A DNA stretch of 64,000 nt from Pseudorhizobium pelagicum (lineage in GTDB: Bacteria > Pseudomonadota > Alphaproteobacteria > Rhizobiales > Rhizobiaceae): positions 62,001 through 126,000 of the forward strand of contig JOKI01000012.1 in assembly GCA_000722615.1 (NCBI GenBank), written 5' to 3'. The notes below the pieces were generated by a model that did not search any database, was not told where the DNA came from, and was given only the letters and a program-made list of their open reading frames with translations. The translations under genes and the position numbers were made by a program. This document shows, piece after piece, positions 41,222 through 49,586 of the stretch. Each line of letters starts with the position of its first letter. Positions within the stretch are counted from its first letter, which is position 1.

Positions 41222-41599
41222 ATGGCCAATGGCAAGGATTTCGGCGGCAGGATGAGCCTGCGGCTTTCCACAGGAGAACTCATCTCCATCCGCGGTACTT
41301 TCAGCGTCTCGCCGACATCGGCGGAAATCGCGTCTGTCGCCAATCAGGACAACACCGTCGATCGGATCTCAACGCCGGTGGCACGCCGGATCGAGATTGT
41401 CGCGGCCGACGGCGGCTGGGACTACGAAAAGCTGATGAACGGGCCGCGTTTCGACACGACCATCGTCGAGAGCTTCACCGGTGTCACTCATTATATGACC
41501 GGTGGCTTCTTCTCCGGGCGGCCGGTGGTCAACCGGCTCAACGGCGAGCTCTCCGGTCTGGCCATTGAAGGCGGCGCTTACAACCGGAGCGGCAGCTGA
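41222..41599 (+). CDS. Tail tube protein (Mu gpM-like)
   Basis: 125 residues from ATG 41222. GRMSLRLSTGELISIRGTFS at the start and FTGVTHYMTGGFFSGRPVVN with SGLAIEG at the end match the tube family. It forms the inner tube inside the sheath. The stop overlaps the chaperone start. Confidence 0.9.
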   Translation: MANGKDFGGRMSLRLSTGELISIRGTFSVSPTSAEIASVANQDNTVDRISTPVARRIEIVAADGGWDYEKLMNGPRFDTTIVESFTGVTHYMTGGFFSGRPVVNRLNGELSGLAIEGGAYNRSGS

Positions 41600-41955
41600 T
41601 GCCTGACGTGGAACTGTCGAAGACCTACTCTGTCGGCGGCAAGAGCTTCAGCAAGATCACCCTTCGCGAGCCGACCTACCAGGACGTCTACATGGACGGA
41701 CTTGGACAGCCGCGCGAATGGCAACCGGTTCCTGGCGGTTCCGCTCTTCTCACCTATCCGGAGAAGATCGACGCCTATGCGCAGAAACTGATCGTCGAGC
41801 CGGGGTATGAGTACATTGCCGGTCTTTCGGCTCTCGATGCACGGCGCCTCGAGGAGGGGATCTGCGATTTTTTTACGGAGCAGAAAGCCTCGCCGAAGTC
41901 GCAGACGCCCTCGTCTTCAAGCTCAGATGGACCGCAACCGATGTCCAGCGAATGA
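41599..41955 (+). CDS. Tail assembly chaperone, zero-frame product (Mu gp41-like)
   Basis: 118 residues. Core: YSVGGKSFSKITLREPTYQD near 10-30, the usual opening of the phage tail assembly chaperone gp41 family. After residue 90 (ICDFF) the zero frame turns into a Ser-rich tail of weak quality. A second, well-formed frame continues at -1. The shorter product would act with the fusion to chaperone the tape measure. Confidence 0.85.
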   Translation: MPDVELSKTYSVGGKSFSKITLREPTYQDVYMDGLGQPREWQPVPGGSALLTYPEKIDAYAQKLIVEPGYEYIAGLSALDARRLEEGICDFFTEQKASPKSQTPSSSSSDGPQPMSSE

Positions 41956-42017
41956 CGCTTTCTCAGATCGCCTGGTGGGCTGGGCGGTTCGTGGAATTCC
42001 ACAAGGGTAACACTTAG
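41599..42017 (+). CDS. Tail assembly chaperone, predicted -1 frameshift fusion
   Basis: At the heptamer T_TTT_TTT (41868-41874) a -1 slip would join the first 92 residues to 47 more, ending at TAG 42015-42017. The extension (FYGAESLAEVADALVFKLRW, then DVQRMTLSQIAWWAGRFV) looks protein-like, with Trp-rich and amphipathic features typical of the GT/E'-type extension. It fills the gap before the tape measure gene. Total length 139 residues. Confidence 0.8.
41868..41874 (+). promoter_or_regulatory. Programmed -1 frameshift slippery site
   Basis: TTTTTTT in the correct phase (GA T_TTT_TTT ACG), so both P- and A-site TTT codons can re-pair after a -1 slip. Conserved architecture with tail assembly chaperones of lambda (G/GT), P2 (E/E') and Mu-like phages. 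Confidence 0.8.
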
Positions 42018-42019
42018 CC

Positions 42020-43906
42020 ATGACGCGCGAAATTGAAGCCCGGCTGAAGATCTCTGCCGTCGATCGCACCGGGGCCGCGCTCAAAAGCGTGTCCGGGAAG
42101 CTCGACCAGGTCAACCGCCGGGCTGCTGCGCTCAATCGCCAGCAGGGCGTTCTCGCCCGGACATCACAGGCGAGCTTTGCGGCCATGGCCCGGTTCGCGG
42201 CACCCGCCGTCCTCGCCTATGGAGCGAAGCAGGCGGTCACGGAATTCGCCGCCGTCGAGCGGCAGATGACCCGCATCGGCATCACAGCCGATGCCTCGGC
42301 GAAGGACGTCGAGGCGGCGTTCTCGACCCTGCAGGCTGAGACCAAGAAGCTTGCTCTCCCGGTTGAGCAGGGCATCGCGGCGCTCGACACCATGGTTGCC
42401 TCGGGCATGAGCCTGCAGGAAGCGATGGCCTTCCTGCCTTCGGTGCTCGCCACGGCGCAGGCAACGGGAGCCGCCACGGAAGATATCGCCAACACTGGCC
42501 TGAAGGCTGCTTCGGCCTTGAAGATCGAAGCGCGGGAGATGCAGCGGGCCTTCGACATCATGGTGACCGGTGGTAAGGCCGGCCAGTTCGAACTGAAGGA
42601 CATGGCGCAGTACATTCCGGGTCTTGCGAACAGCTTCGCGACCCTCGGTTATGAGGGCGAGGATGGGCTGAAGCGTCTGGTCGCCATACTGCAGACCATT
42701 CGTGAGGATACCGGCGACGCTTCGTCGGCGGCGACGCAAGCGCAGAACATCTTCGGCAAGATCTATTCCGAGGAGACCGGCAACAAGTTCAAGAAAATGG
42801 GCGTGGATCTCAGGTCCGAGCTGGCGCAAGCCCGCAAGGCCGGTGAAGACACGCTGACTGCCTTCGTGAGGATCTCGAAAGAGGCAATTGACGGTGACTT
42901 GAGCAAGCTACCGCTGCTGTTTTCGGATCAGGAGTTCCGCCTCGGCATGCAGTCGCTGATCACCAGCGAGGAAAGCCTCCGAAAGTTCCTGGAGACGATG
43001 AACTCTGCTGAGGTGGACGGCACCGTCTTCCGTGACGTCAATAAGATCATGACGGACACGCAGTCGACCATTGATCGTCTGTCGGGAAGTTGGAACAAAC
43101 TGACCAACAGCATCGGGCGCGGCATTGCTACTTCCGGCGGTGTCGAAGCTATGGATGCCATATCCAACACGATCGACTACCACTCGGCCGTCAATGCTGG
43201 CCTGGAGAAGCGGGGAATTAAGGGCTTTTGGGAAAGAACGCGCTGGGGCGTAACCAGCTCGCAGGAGGAAAAGGACCAGGCGGCAGTCGAGGGCGGGTAC
43301 TCTGACCCGGAGTTTCTCAAGAACCGTCGCGGCCAGCAGTACATTGACGAAAAGACGAAGCCGTCTGTCGGTCGACAGGGTCGCAAGGTCGTCATCTCGG
43401 AATTTCCGGGCAGCAGCGGGAAGGGTATCCCTGTTCCGTCGGCTCGTCCCTCCGCGTTTCCCGACATGCCTCGACAGCTGGATGGTGTCCCGGCCGCGCT
43501 TCGACCTGCTCCCACTGTTGCCAGCATGGGGCAGGTCCCATCCGACATGAAAGGCTTCTTCAGTGTTCCGTCAAAGGCCGAGTTTCAGGAAGCCCTGAGG
43601 ATCGACGCCACGGGACTGAGGCAGTCGGGTGACGAGGCCGGCCAGAAGGTGGCTGAAGGCGGCAGGCAAGCCGGGCAGGAGATCGAAAGCAGCGCCGCGT
43701 TCCTCAAGGTCGCCGGCGTGGACGTCGGCGCCGCGATCGTCTCGGCCGCAGAAAAGCTTCATGCCGCCGCAACGAGGTTGGGAAACATGCAGCTGGCCGT
43801 CGGCGCGGCGACGGCAGGAAGCAAGCCTTCGGGCGTCAACGCTGACACCGGCAAGACCATGCCGCCGTCCGCCGGCAAGCCGGCAGGCTCCGCTGGGGGC
43901 TGGTAG
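42020..43906 (+). CDS. Tail tape measure protein
   Basis: 628 residues, long and helical. The first 100 residues are coiled-coil-rich (LKSVSGKLDQVNRRAAALNRQ), followed by a TP901-type core (RQMTRIGITADASAKDVEAAF, AIDT-type VASGMSLQEAMAFLPSVLATA). It sets tail length (short to medium here) and is moved into the host during injection. It follows the chaperone by two bases. Confidence 0.9.
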   Translation: MTREIEARLKISAVDRTGAALKSVSGKLDQVNRRAAALNRQQGVLARTSQASFAAMARFAAPAVLAYGAKQAVTEFAAVERQMTRIGITADASAKDVEAAFSTLQAETKKLALPVEQGIAALDTMVASGMSLQEAMAFLPSVLATAQATGAATEDIANTGLKAASALKIEAREMQRAFDIMVTGGKAGQFELKDMAQYIPGLANSFATLGYEGEDGLKRLVAILQTIREDTGDASSAATQAQNIFGKIYSEETGNKFKKMGVDLRSELAQARKAGEDTLTAFVRISKEAIDGDLSKLPLLFSDQEFRLGMQSLITSEESLRKFLETMNSAEVDGTVFRDVNKIMTDTQSTIDRLSGSWNKLTNSIGRGIATSGGVEAMDAISNTIDYHSAVNAGLEKRGIKGFWERTRWGVTSSQEEKDQAAVEGGYSDPEFLKNRRGQQYIDEKTKPSVGRQGRKVVISEFPGSSGKGIPVPSARPSAFPDMPRQLDGVPAALRPAPTVASMGQVPSDMKGFFSVPSKAEFQEALRIDATGLRQSGDEAGQKVAEGGRQAGQEIESSAAFLKVAGVDVGAAIVSAAEKLHAAATRLGNMQLAVGAATAGSKPSGVNADTGKTMPPSAGKPAGSAGGW

Positions 43907-43915
43907 GGAGAGACC

Positions 43916-44377
43916 ATGCGAGACTGGGCGAAGACACTGCGCCGCGGCCGCTACCGCGGCGTTCCGTTCTGGGTCGACTACAACGATGACAATGGCGGAA
44001 AACGCCTGGCCATCCACGAGTATGCTGGCGGCAGCAGAAGCATCATCGAGGAGATGGGGCTCAAAACTCCGGCATTCGATGTTACCGCCTACCTGGCTGG
44101 CGATACGGCAGACATTCAGGCAGCAGCTCTGAAGGCTGCTTTTCTGGCAGATGGTCCGGGGCTCCTGGTGCTTCCGACGATGGCCGGCACCATGGCTCAT
44201 GTCGAAGATTTCCGGCGGCTCTTCGCGAAAGACCAGCTTGGCTACATTGCCATGGGCTTCAGGGCGATTCCTGTTTCCGAACAGGCTGGATCGCTCCCGG
44301 GTGTGGGTGACGTCCTTTCGGCTGTCACCAACAATGCTTTTGCGGCTGTTTCCGAACTTTCGAGGTTTTTTCGATGA
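43916..44377 (+). CDS. DNA circularization protein N-terminal part (Mu gpN-like)
   Basis: 153 residues. RDWAKTLRRGRYRGVPFWVDY at the start, GGKRLAIHEYAGGSRSIIEEMG and FDVTAYLAGDTADIQAAALKAAFL are the N-terminal half of the DNA_circ_N/Mu gpN family. In Mu, gpN is a single protein. Here the C-terminal half is encoded by the next, overlapping gene. Confidence 0.85.
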   Translation: MRDWAKTLRRGRYRGVPFWVDYNDDNGGKRLAIHEYAGGSRSIIEEMGLKTPAFDVTAYLAGDTADIQAAALKAAFLADGPGLLVLPTMAGTMAHVEDFRRLFAKDQLGYIAMGFRAIPVSEQAGSLPGVGDVLSAVTNNAFAAVSELSRFFR

Positions 44378-44997
44378 CTGCCGATCGTTCTTTCATTGTT
44401 GGCTGGCTGTCGGATCTCGTGGCCGAGCTCGTTCACGACGAGCTTGACCGTCGCGACGGTGAGAAGCGGCTTGCAGCTGCAGCAGTTCTGGCCGCGGAAG
44501 AATTCGCAGGCGAGGTGCTATCATTGATCCGGATCATCGCGGAGAGCGTTGATGCGCCAGCCGCTTTCGATCGGATGTCTGCTCCGCAAGCTGATGAGGT
44601 CGAAACTGGTGATGCAGTTGCCGTCCTATTGGCGGTCGGGCTTGCCGTTGCTGGCGTGAAAGTGGCTTGGCCATCAAGGCCGATGGCAAGGGCTGCTCGC
44701 ACTCGGATTGCCGCTGCTGGCGAGGCCGGGCTCGCCGCTGTCTCCGGAATGGGAGGCGAGGGCGCGGATCTTTACGCGTGGCTGTCGAACCTCGTTTCGG
44801 TGTCGGTCCGTGTCGTGTCTGAAATCGCCGCCAATGCCGTGCCCGTGGTTCGTGTAGCGACGAAGCTGTCTCTGCCGTCCTCTGTCCTGGCGTATCAGCT
44901 CTATGGAGATGCGAGCCGGGCCCAGGGCCTTGTGGAGATTGCCGGGAGTGCAACGCCGCTGCTGATGCCTGCCTCCTTCGAGGCTCTGGCCAGCTGA
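44374..44997 (+). CDS. DNA circularization protein C-terminal part (split Mu gpN)
   Basis: 207 residues from ATG 44374, overlapping the previous stop as ATGA. The end, RVATKLSLPSSVLAYQLYGDASRAQGL, resembles the C-terminus of gpN proteins (PxLVLAYxLYGDAxRA). The start is well formed, so the family's domains are separately translated rather than interrupted by decay. Confidence 0.75.
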   Translation: MTADRSFIVGWLSDLVAELVHDELDRRDGEKRLAAAAVLAAEEFAGEVLSLIRIIAESVDAPAAFDRMSAPQADEVETGDAVAVLLAVGLAVAGVKVAWPSRPMARAARTRIAAAGEAGLAAVSGMGGEGADLYAWLSNLVSVSVRVVSEIAANAVPVVRVATKLSLPSSVLAYQLYGDASRAQGLVEIAGSATPLLMPASFEALAS

Positions 44998-44998
44998 T

Positions 44999-46063
44999 AT
45001 GCCATTCGAGAAAATTACGGCGGATGGACTGCCGCTGATCAAGGGCGTCGACATCAGCGTCTCGGCCGAGGAGGCTGTCCGGACGGCGCAGCTAGAATGC
45101 GTCATCACTGGATCCGGGATCCCGGTGGCCATTGGCCAACGTACGACATTGAAGGCTTCAGGAGAGGTGGTGTTGACCGGCTATGTGCGGGACATCAACA
45201 CCGGCTACGCCGCGAACATGCGGTCTCTCTCCATTGGGCTTGTCTCGGCGACCGTCGACTACGTGGAGTGCAGCGCCGAGCATGCGACCGGCGAGTGGCT
45301 GGATCTCAGCATCGACGACATCGCTCGGGAACTTGACACACTCGGGATAGGAATCGAGACAGATGGCTCCTCGTTTCCGAAGGAGCCTCGCCACAAACTG
45401 GTCCAGGGGGAAAGCCCGTTCGCTTCGATCGAAAGGCGAGCGAGGGGACGCGGCATCCTGATCAGCGACACCGAGAAGGGTCGCCTCAAGCTTTCGACGA
45501 AGCCGGAAGGTCGCCACAGGGGAACGCTCCAGCGCGGCGTCCACATCCTGCCGGGAGCCTCGGCGAGTTTCACCGAGCGCGGCCGGCATAGCGACATCAG
45601 GGTCCGGGGTCAGTCGACCGAGGGCACGGACAAGCCGCAGTTACGGGCCGAGACCATCGCCAGAGACAAAGGCGTGCTGCGCCGCCGGCCGCTGATCCTT
45701 CTCCACGAAGGCGAGGCGACCGTCGATCGGATGAAAACCCGGGCGGAATGGCAAGCGAAGCGTGCCGCCGGGGCCTCCGTCACGGCAAGCCTGCCTGTCA
45801 CCGGTTGGCGTGACGAGGCCGGAACGCTCTGGCAGCGGAACTGGCTTGTGGATGTTGACGACGACTGGCTCGGCATCCGGGGCACCATGATCATCAAGAG
45901 CGTGGCTTTCTCCCAGCGCGGAGAGGGAGGCGAGGGCAGCGGTACGGTAGCAACTTTGTCGCTTGCGGATCCTAGGGCACTCGGAGGTGAGAACCCTCGG
46001 GGCAAGACAGCTGACGGCTATGCAGCGCCAGGCTCGATCGAGGCGGAGTATCAGGACGAATGA
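44999..46063 (+). CDS. Baseplate hub protein (Mu gpP / gp44-like)
   Basis: 354 residues. Features: hub-type beta domain at the start (VDISVSAEEAVRTAQLECVI), a LysM-like or T4-gp27-like middle with RHKLVQGESPFASIERRARGRGILI, and the C-terminal LWQRNWLVDVDDDWLGIRGTMII. It forms the central hub joining tube and spike. The start is two bases after the split gpN gene. Confidence 0.87.
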   Translation: MPFEKITADGLPLIKGVDISVSAEEAVRTAQLECVITGSGIPVAIGQRTTLKASGEVVLTGYVRDINTGYAANMRSLSIGLVSATVDYVECSAEHATGEWLDLSIDDIARELDTLGIGIETDGSSFPKEPRHKLVQGESPFASIERRARGRGILISDTEKGRLKLSTKPEGRHRGTLQRGVHILPGASASFTERGRHSDIRVRGQSTEGTDKPQLRAETIARDKGVLRRRPLILLHEGEATVDRMKTRAEWQAKRAAGASVTASLPVTGWRDEAGTLWQRNWLVDVDDDWLGIRGTMIIKSVAFSQRGEGGEGSGTVATLSLADPRALGGENPRGKTADGYAAPGSIEAEYQDE

Positions 46064-46494
46064 GCGGCAAGCGCTTCGAATTCGACGGCTCGATCGTAGA
46101 GCGCGGCGGCCAGCAGTTCGTTTCCGGTCGAGGTGTCTATGGCGACGGCTATACTCGCATCCACCGTATCGAGCCCCATGGCTTCATGTCGAACCCGATA
46201 CAGGGCGCGAAGGGCCTGCTGATCGCGCCTAACGGCAATCCTGATGAGGCCTACGTCCTGGGTGGTGAACATCCGGGGAAACGTCCTGCAGGCATGCCTG
46301 GGGGTGCGACGGCAATCTATGATGCCAACGGGAACATAATCAGCCTGGTCGGCAACAAAATCCGGCTGGTCGCCCCGGTGTTCGAGTTCGTGGGAAACCT
46401 CACAATTGAGGGCGATCTGGATGTGACGGGCAGCATCCATGCCACGGGCACCATCATCGACGAAGCCGGCAACACCAACCATCACACCCATTGA
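46060..46494 (+). CDS. Baseplate spike protein (Mu gp45 / gpV-like)
   Basis: 144 residues. N-terminal OB-type part; a beta-helix NIISLVGNKIRLVAPVFEF and NLTIEGDLDVTGSIHATGTI; and a C-terminal HHTH, a typical iron-binding tip of puncturing spikes. It would pierce the outer membrane when the tail contracts. The start overlaps the hub stop. Confidence 0.9.
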   Translation: MSGKRFEFDGSIVERGGQQFVSGRGVYGDGYTRIHRIEPHGFMSNPIQGAKGLLIAPNGNPDEAYVLGGEHPGKRPAGMPGGATAIYDANGNIISLVGNKIRLVAPVFEFVGNLTIEGDLDVTGSIHATGTIIDEAGNTNHHTH

Positions 46495-46500
46495 GGCGTC

Positions 46501-47037
46501 ATGCTGAAGATCACGCCAATCGATGGCGAGCGGGAACCCTACCGCTCGCCCGATATCGTTTGGGACGGGATCGCCGGAGATTTGGCGATCAATCCGCTCA
46601 CGCATCCCGAAGCGCCCGGCGATCTCAGGGCGGAGCAGGGTCTGGCAACGCAAGTCCTGATTTGCCTGATGACGGATCGGCGGGTGGAGCCAAGCGAACT
46701 CGACGATGGCGCGGCAAACCGCGGCTGGATCGGCGACAGCTTTGACCACGAGTCCGGTGAAGGGCCTTTGGGCTCGCGCCTGTGGCTCCTGCGGAGGTCG
46801 GCCATCTTCGACGGGATCGAAGTTGCGGTCGAAGACTACGTGCGCGAGGCGCTTCAGCCTCTTCTCGACCAGGGCGCGGCCGTCTCTCTCGATGTCGAGG
46901 TGGTGGTCAACCGTGCGGGCAATCGGATCGACTATCTCGTGACGCTTTACGGGCGTGGCGGCGGTCAGGTCTATGAACAGAAATTCGAACTCCTCTGGAG
47001 GCAGATCAATGCCGTGGCAAATCCGCTCGCTCGCTGA
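46501..47037 (+). CDS. Baseplate protein gp46-like (W-like)
   Basis: 178 residues. LGSRLWLLRRSAIFDGIEVAVEDYVREALQPLLDQG is the signature of the GP46 family (wedge protein with gpW fold). Next to gp47- and gp48-like genes, as in Mu. Its end overlaps the next start by 29 bp. Confidence 0.9.
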   Translation: MLKITPIDGEREPYRSPDIVWDGIAGDLAINPLTHPEAPGDLRAEQGLATQVLICLMTDRRVEPSELDDGAANRGWIGDSFDHESGEGPLGSRLWLLRRSAIFDGIEVAVEDYVREALQPLLDQGAAVSLDVEVVVNRAGNRIDYLVTLYGRGGGQVYEQKFELLWRQINAVANPLAR

Positions 47038-48091
47038 GGCGTCACAGCGCGTTCGCGGCGCTTTCCGGCAGTACATGCCTGGTACCGATGCCTCGCTGAA
47101 GAACAACTTCGTGACAGTGACAGCGAAGGTGCTTGCCGCTCTCTCGCATGAATTCGAGCTGAGGATGGCCTATCTGGCCAGGCAGCTGTTTGCTTCTACC
47201 GCCACCGGCGAATTCCTTGCCCGTCACGGCTCGGATGTCGGAATATTCAGGAAGCCGTCCTCGGCGGCTTCGGGATTGATTCATGGCATTGCGCCGGCAG
47301 GGGTCACCTATCCAGCCGGCATCCGTTTCTTGTCGGGCAACGTCGTCTATCTTTCTACTGCGTCCGCTTCTGCTGACCTCTCTGGGAATCTAGAACTGGC
47401 TGTCGCGGCTCAGTCCAATGGCTCTGTGACCAACCGGGATGTAGACGGGATCCTCGCGCTTGCCGACCCGGTCTTGTGGCCGGACCTCGGCGCCGAGTGG
47501 ACGGTAGGCTCTGACGGGCTAGGTGGTGGGGCAGACCGCGAGGACGAGGACAGCCTGCGCGCGCGCATTCTGTTCCGGAAGCGCAATCCGCCCGGGGGTG
47601 GGAAGCTGAGTGACTATGAGAGCATCGCGCTCTCGGTTCCCGGGGTCTTAAAGGCGTGGGCGTTTAGAGCTCCACTGGCTCCCGGCTTTCTCGTGATCCA
47701 CTTCCTGTTCGAGGGAAGGGTGGACTTCATCCCGCAACCTGGCGACGTGGCGGCGGTCCAGGCAGCGATCGATGCTCAGCGACTGGTGAGGGTAGACGAC
47801 AGCGTCGCAACCGCTCCAGTGGCCAGGCCAGTCAATGTGGAAATTGAAGGGCTGGCCTTTGACACGCCTGAGATCCGAGCCGGTATCGAGAGAGCCATCA
47901 GGGCGATGTTCCTGAACCGGTGCAGACCAGGCATCGCCGGTGACACGTTCACGGTTTCGCGGTCGTGGTTCTCGGAAGCCATTTCCGGGGTGACGGGAGA
48001 AGATCGGCACGAGCTGATCGAGCCGGCCACCGATATCGTGCTGACCAATGGCCAGTTTCCGACGCTCGGGACAGTCACTTATGGCGCGTGA
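47009..48091 (+). CDS. Baseplate J-like wedge protein (Mu gp47)
   Basis: 360 residues from ATG 47009 with CTGGAGGC upstream. Features: RVRGAFRQYMPGTDAS, LARHGSDVGIFRKPSSAASG near 70, DREDEDSLRARILFRKRNPPGGGKLSDYESIALSVPGV near 190-230. It connects hub and fibres in contractile baseplates. Confidence 0.92.
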   Translation: MPWQIRSLAEASQRVRGAFRQYMPGTDASLKNNFVTVTAKVLAALSHEFELRMAYLARQLFASTATGEFLARHGSDVGIFRKPSSAASGLIHGIAPAGVTYPAGIRFLSGNVVYLSTASASADLSGNLELAVAAQSNGSVTNRDVDGILALADPVLWPDLGAEWTVGSDGLGGGADREDEDSLRARILFRKRNPPGGGKLSDYESIALSVPGVLKAWAFRAPLAPGFLVIHFLFEGRVDFIPQPGDVAAVQAAIDAQRLVRVDDSVATAPVARPVNVEIEGLAFDTPEIRAGIERAIRAMFLNRCRPGIAGDTFTVSRSWFSEAISGVTGEDRHELIEPATDIVLTNGQFPTLGTVTYGA

Positions 48092-48857
48092 CCCTGCACT
48101 CAATACTGTGACCACGGCTGCGACCGTTCTGGCTGGCCGCGTTCCGGTACCGGCCCCCTACGACCTTCTGGCCGATCCGTCGAACGATAACCTCATCTCG
48201 TCTGCGCTGACCCTCTGGCCGCAGGGAGCGGCGTGGGGTTCGCCCGATGGCGAGGCTATTTCGCTCGGCTCCGCTCTGGCTCGGTTCACTCGAGTGATCC
48301 TCGACACGTTCGTTCTGCTTTATCAGCGGGCATGGCGCCTGTGCAGGCAGGCCACCGTGCAGGGCGTGGACGAGCTGCTGGCGGACTGGGAATTCGAGTT
48401 CGGCTTGCCCGATGGGTGCTCGCCGGGTGCGACGACCATCGCCGAGCGCCTGCGGGCGCTGGAGGCAAAAGTGCTCGCCCAAGCGGCGATCACGCCCGGA
48501 GACTTCATCCTGGTTGCTCAAGGGTATGGCTTTGGGATCACGATCGAAGAGCCCGCGATGTTCGAATGCGGTTTCTCCGAGTGCGGCGGGGAACACACTC
48601 TCGGAGATGTCAGGCAGGAGATCTATTGGATCGTCCATGTGACTGACCTCGCCGTCGACTACTTTCGGGTCGGGGAGAGCGAGGTGGGTTACGACCCGCT
48701 CTTCAGTTTCGGCGAGGCGGAGCGTTTGCTTTGCATCCTGCGCAAGCTGGCGCCCGGGTGGAGTCTCCCTGTGCTGTCGCCGTTCCCGGATGCGTCACTC
48801 GATTTCACCTTGGTCGGGAACAGCCAATATACACCGCTCATTCTGGAGATGATCTGA
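48081..48857 (+). CDS. Baseplate/tail protein Mu gp48-like (DUF2313)
   Basis: 258 residues from ATG 48081, overlapping gp47. LWPQGAAWGSPDGEAISLGSAL near 45 and the helix LLADWEFEFGLPDGCSPG match the YmfQ/gp48 family; C-terminus LRKLAPGWSLPVLSPF. It finishes the baseplate in Mu-type tails. Confidence 0.9.
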   Translation: MARDPALNTVTTAATVLAGRVPVPAPYDLLADPSNDNLISSALTLWPQGAAWGSPDGEAISLGSALARFTRVILDTFVLLYQRAWRLCRQATVQGVDELLADWEFEFGLPDGCSPGATTIAERLRALEAKVLAQAAITPGDFILVAQGYGFGITIEEPAMFECGFSECGGEHTLGDVRQEIYWIVHVTDLAVDYFRVGESEVGYDPLFSFGEAERLLCILRKLAPGWSLPVLSPFPDASLDFTLVGNSQYTPLILEMI

Positions 48858-48858
48858 C

Positions 48859-49188
48859 ATGGCAGAGATCCTAGTCCGCGATGCCAACGGCATTACGCAG
48901 GCCATTCAAACGAACGAAGATCCGGCCACAGGAACTCAGCTCGCCGCGCTGATCGCTGCCTTGCTCGACATTGCTCCGGTTTCCGAGCACGTGGCCGTGA
49001 CCCCGAATGACGACGCGGACCTGACCGGCGTGCGCGGCCTCAAGTTTGGATCGGCCGGGACCGTCGCAGTGCGCCTCAATGGCGTTGCCCAAACCTATAC
49101 CGTCAATGAAGGGGATTACCTTCCCCTGAAGGCGGAGCGCGTGCTGGCCACCGGCACGAGCGTCACGGACATCAAGGCTTGGAAGTAG
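48859..49188 (+). CDS. Tail/spike base-like protein, unknown
   Basis: 109 residues. The middle VAVTPNDDADLTGVRGLKFGSAGTVAVRLNG and the end LPLKAERVLATGTSVTDIKAW resemble the spike-base (rcc01079-like) proteins of alphaproteobacterial phages and gene-transfer agents, a small beta-barrel. It is located between baseplate and fibre genes, so structural. Confidence 0.65.
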   Translation: MAEILVRDANGITQAIQTNEDPATGTQLAALIAALLDIAPVSEHVAVTPNDDADLTGVRGLKFGSAGTVAVRLNGVAQTYTVNEGDYLPLKAERVLATGTSVTDIKAWK

Positions 49189-49197
49189 GGAAACCCG

Positions 49198-49449
49198 ATG
49201 ACAACTATTCAGACAGCTCCGGTCGGCTCATGGCTGAGGGTCGCGGACGACCTGCAGAACGTCTTGATCTCGCATGACTGGGTCTATCCCGTGCATGTAT
49301 TTGTCGGCGCCAGTGCGCCCGATCCCAACAGCGCCTATCACGTCTGTAGATCGGACCGGCCGTTCTCGCTGTCGGGGATCACCGGTCAGGACGTCTACAT
49401 CCGCTCGGGCACGGATCGGCCGCTCGATGTCGTCGTGACGGCGGTGTGA
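49198..49449 (+). CDS. Small tail-region protein, unknown
   Basis: 83 residues. Beta-rich (TIQTAPVGSWLRVADDLQNVLI, PDPNSAYHVCRSDRPFSLSG, SGTDRPLDVVVTAV), likely a small structural protein in the fibre-attachment zone. Not recognised. It is two bases from the next ATG. Confidence 0.6.
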   Translation: MTTIQTAPVGSWLRVADDLQNVLISHDWVYPVHVFVGASAPDPNSAYHVCRSDRPFSLSGITGQDVYIRSGTDRPLDVVVTAV

Positions 49450-49451
49450 CC

Positions 49452-49580
49452 ATGAGCGGCTTGCATCTGGGCCCCGGCCTTCACCTGTCGCTTTCGCCGA
49501 CCAGCCTCGCCCTGGGCAAGGGCGTGCTTATCCCACAGGGCTCAGCTGCGGCCTATCTCCTTCTCCTTCTCACGAGGTAA
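49452..49580 (+). CDS. 42-residue hydrophobic phage protein, unknown
   Basis: ATG 49452-49454, TAA 49578-49580. Begins MSGLHLGPGLHLSLSPTSLA and ends YLLLLLTR, so it has a hydrophobic C-terminus. It fills the space between two packed genes, which supports it, but it is too short for a firm call. Confidence 0.5.
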   Translation: MSGLHLGPGLHLSLSPTSLALGKGVLIPQGSAAAYLLLLLTR

Positions 49581-49586
49581 CCGGCC

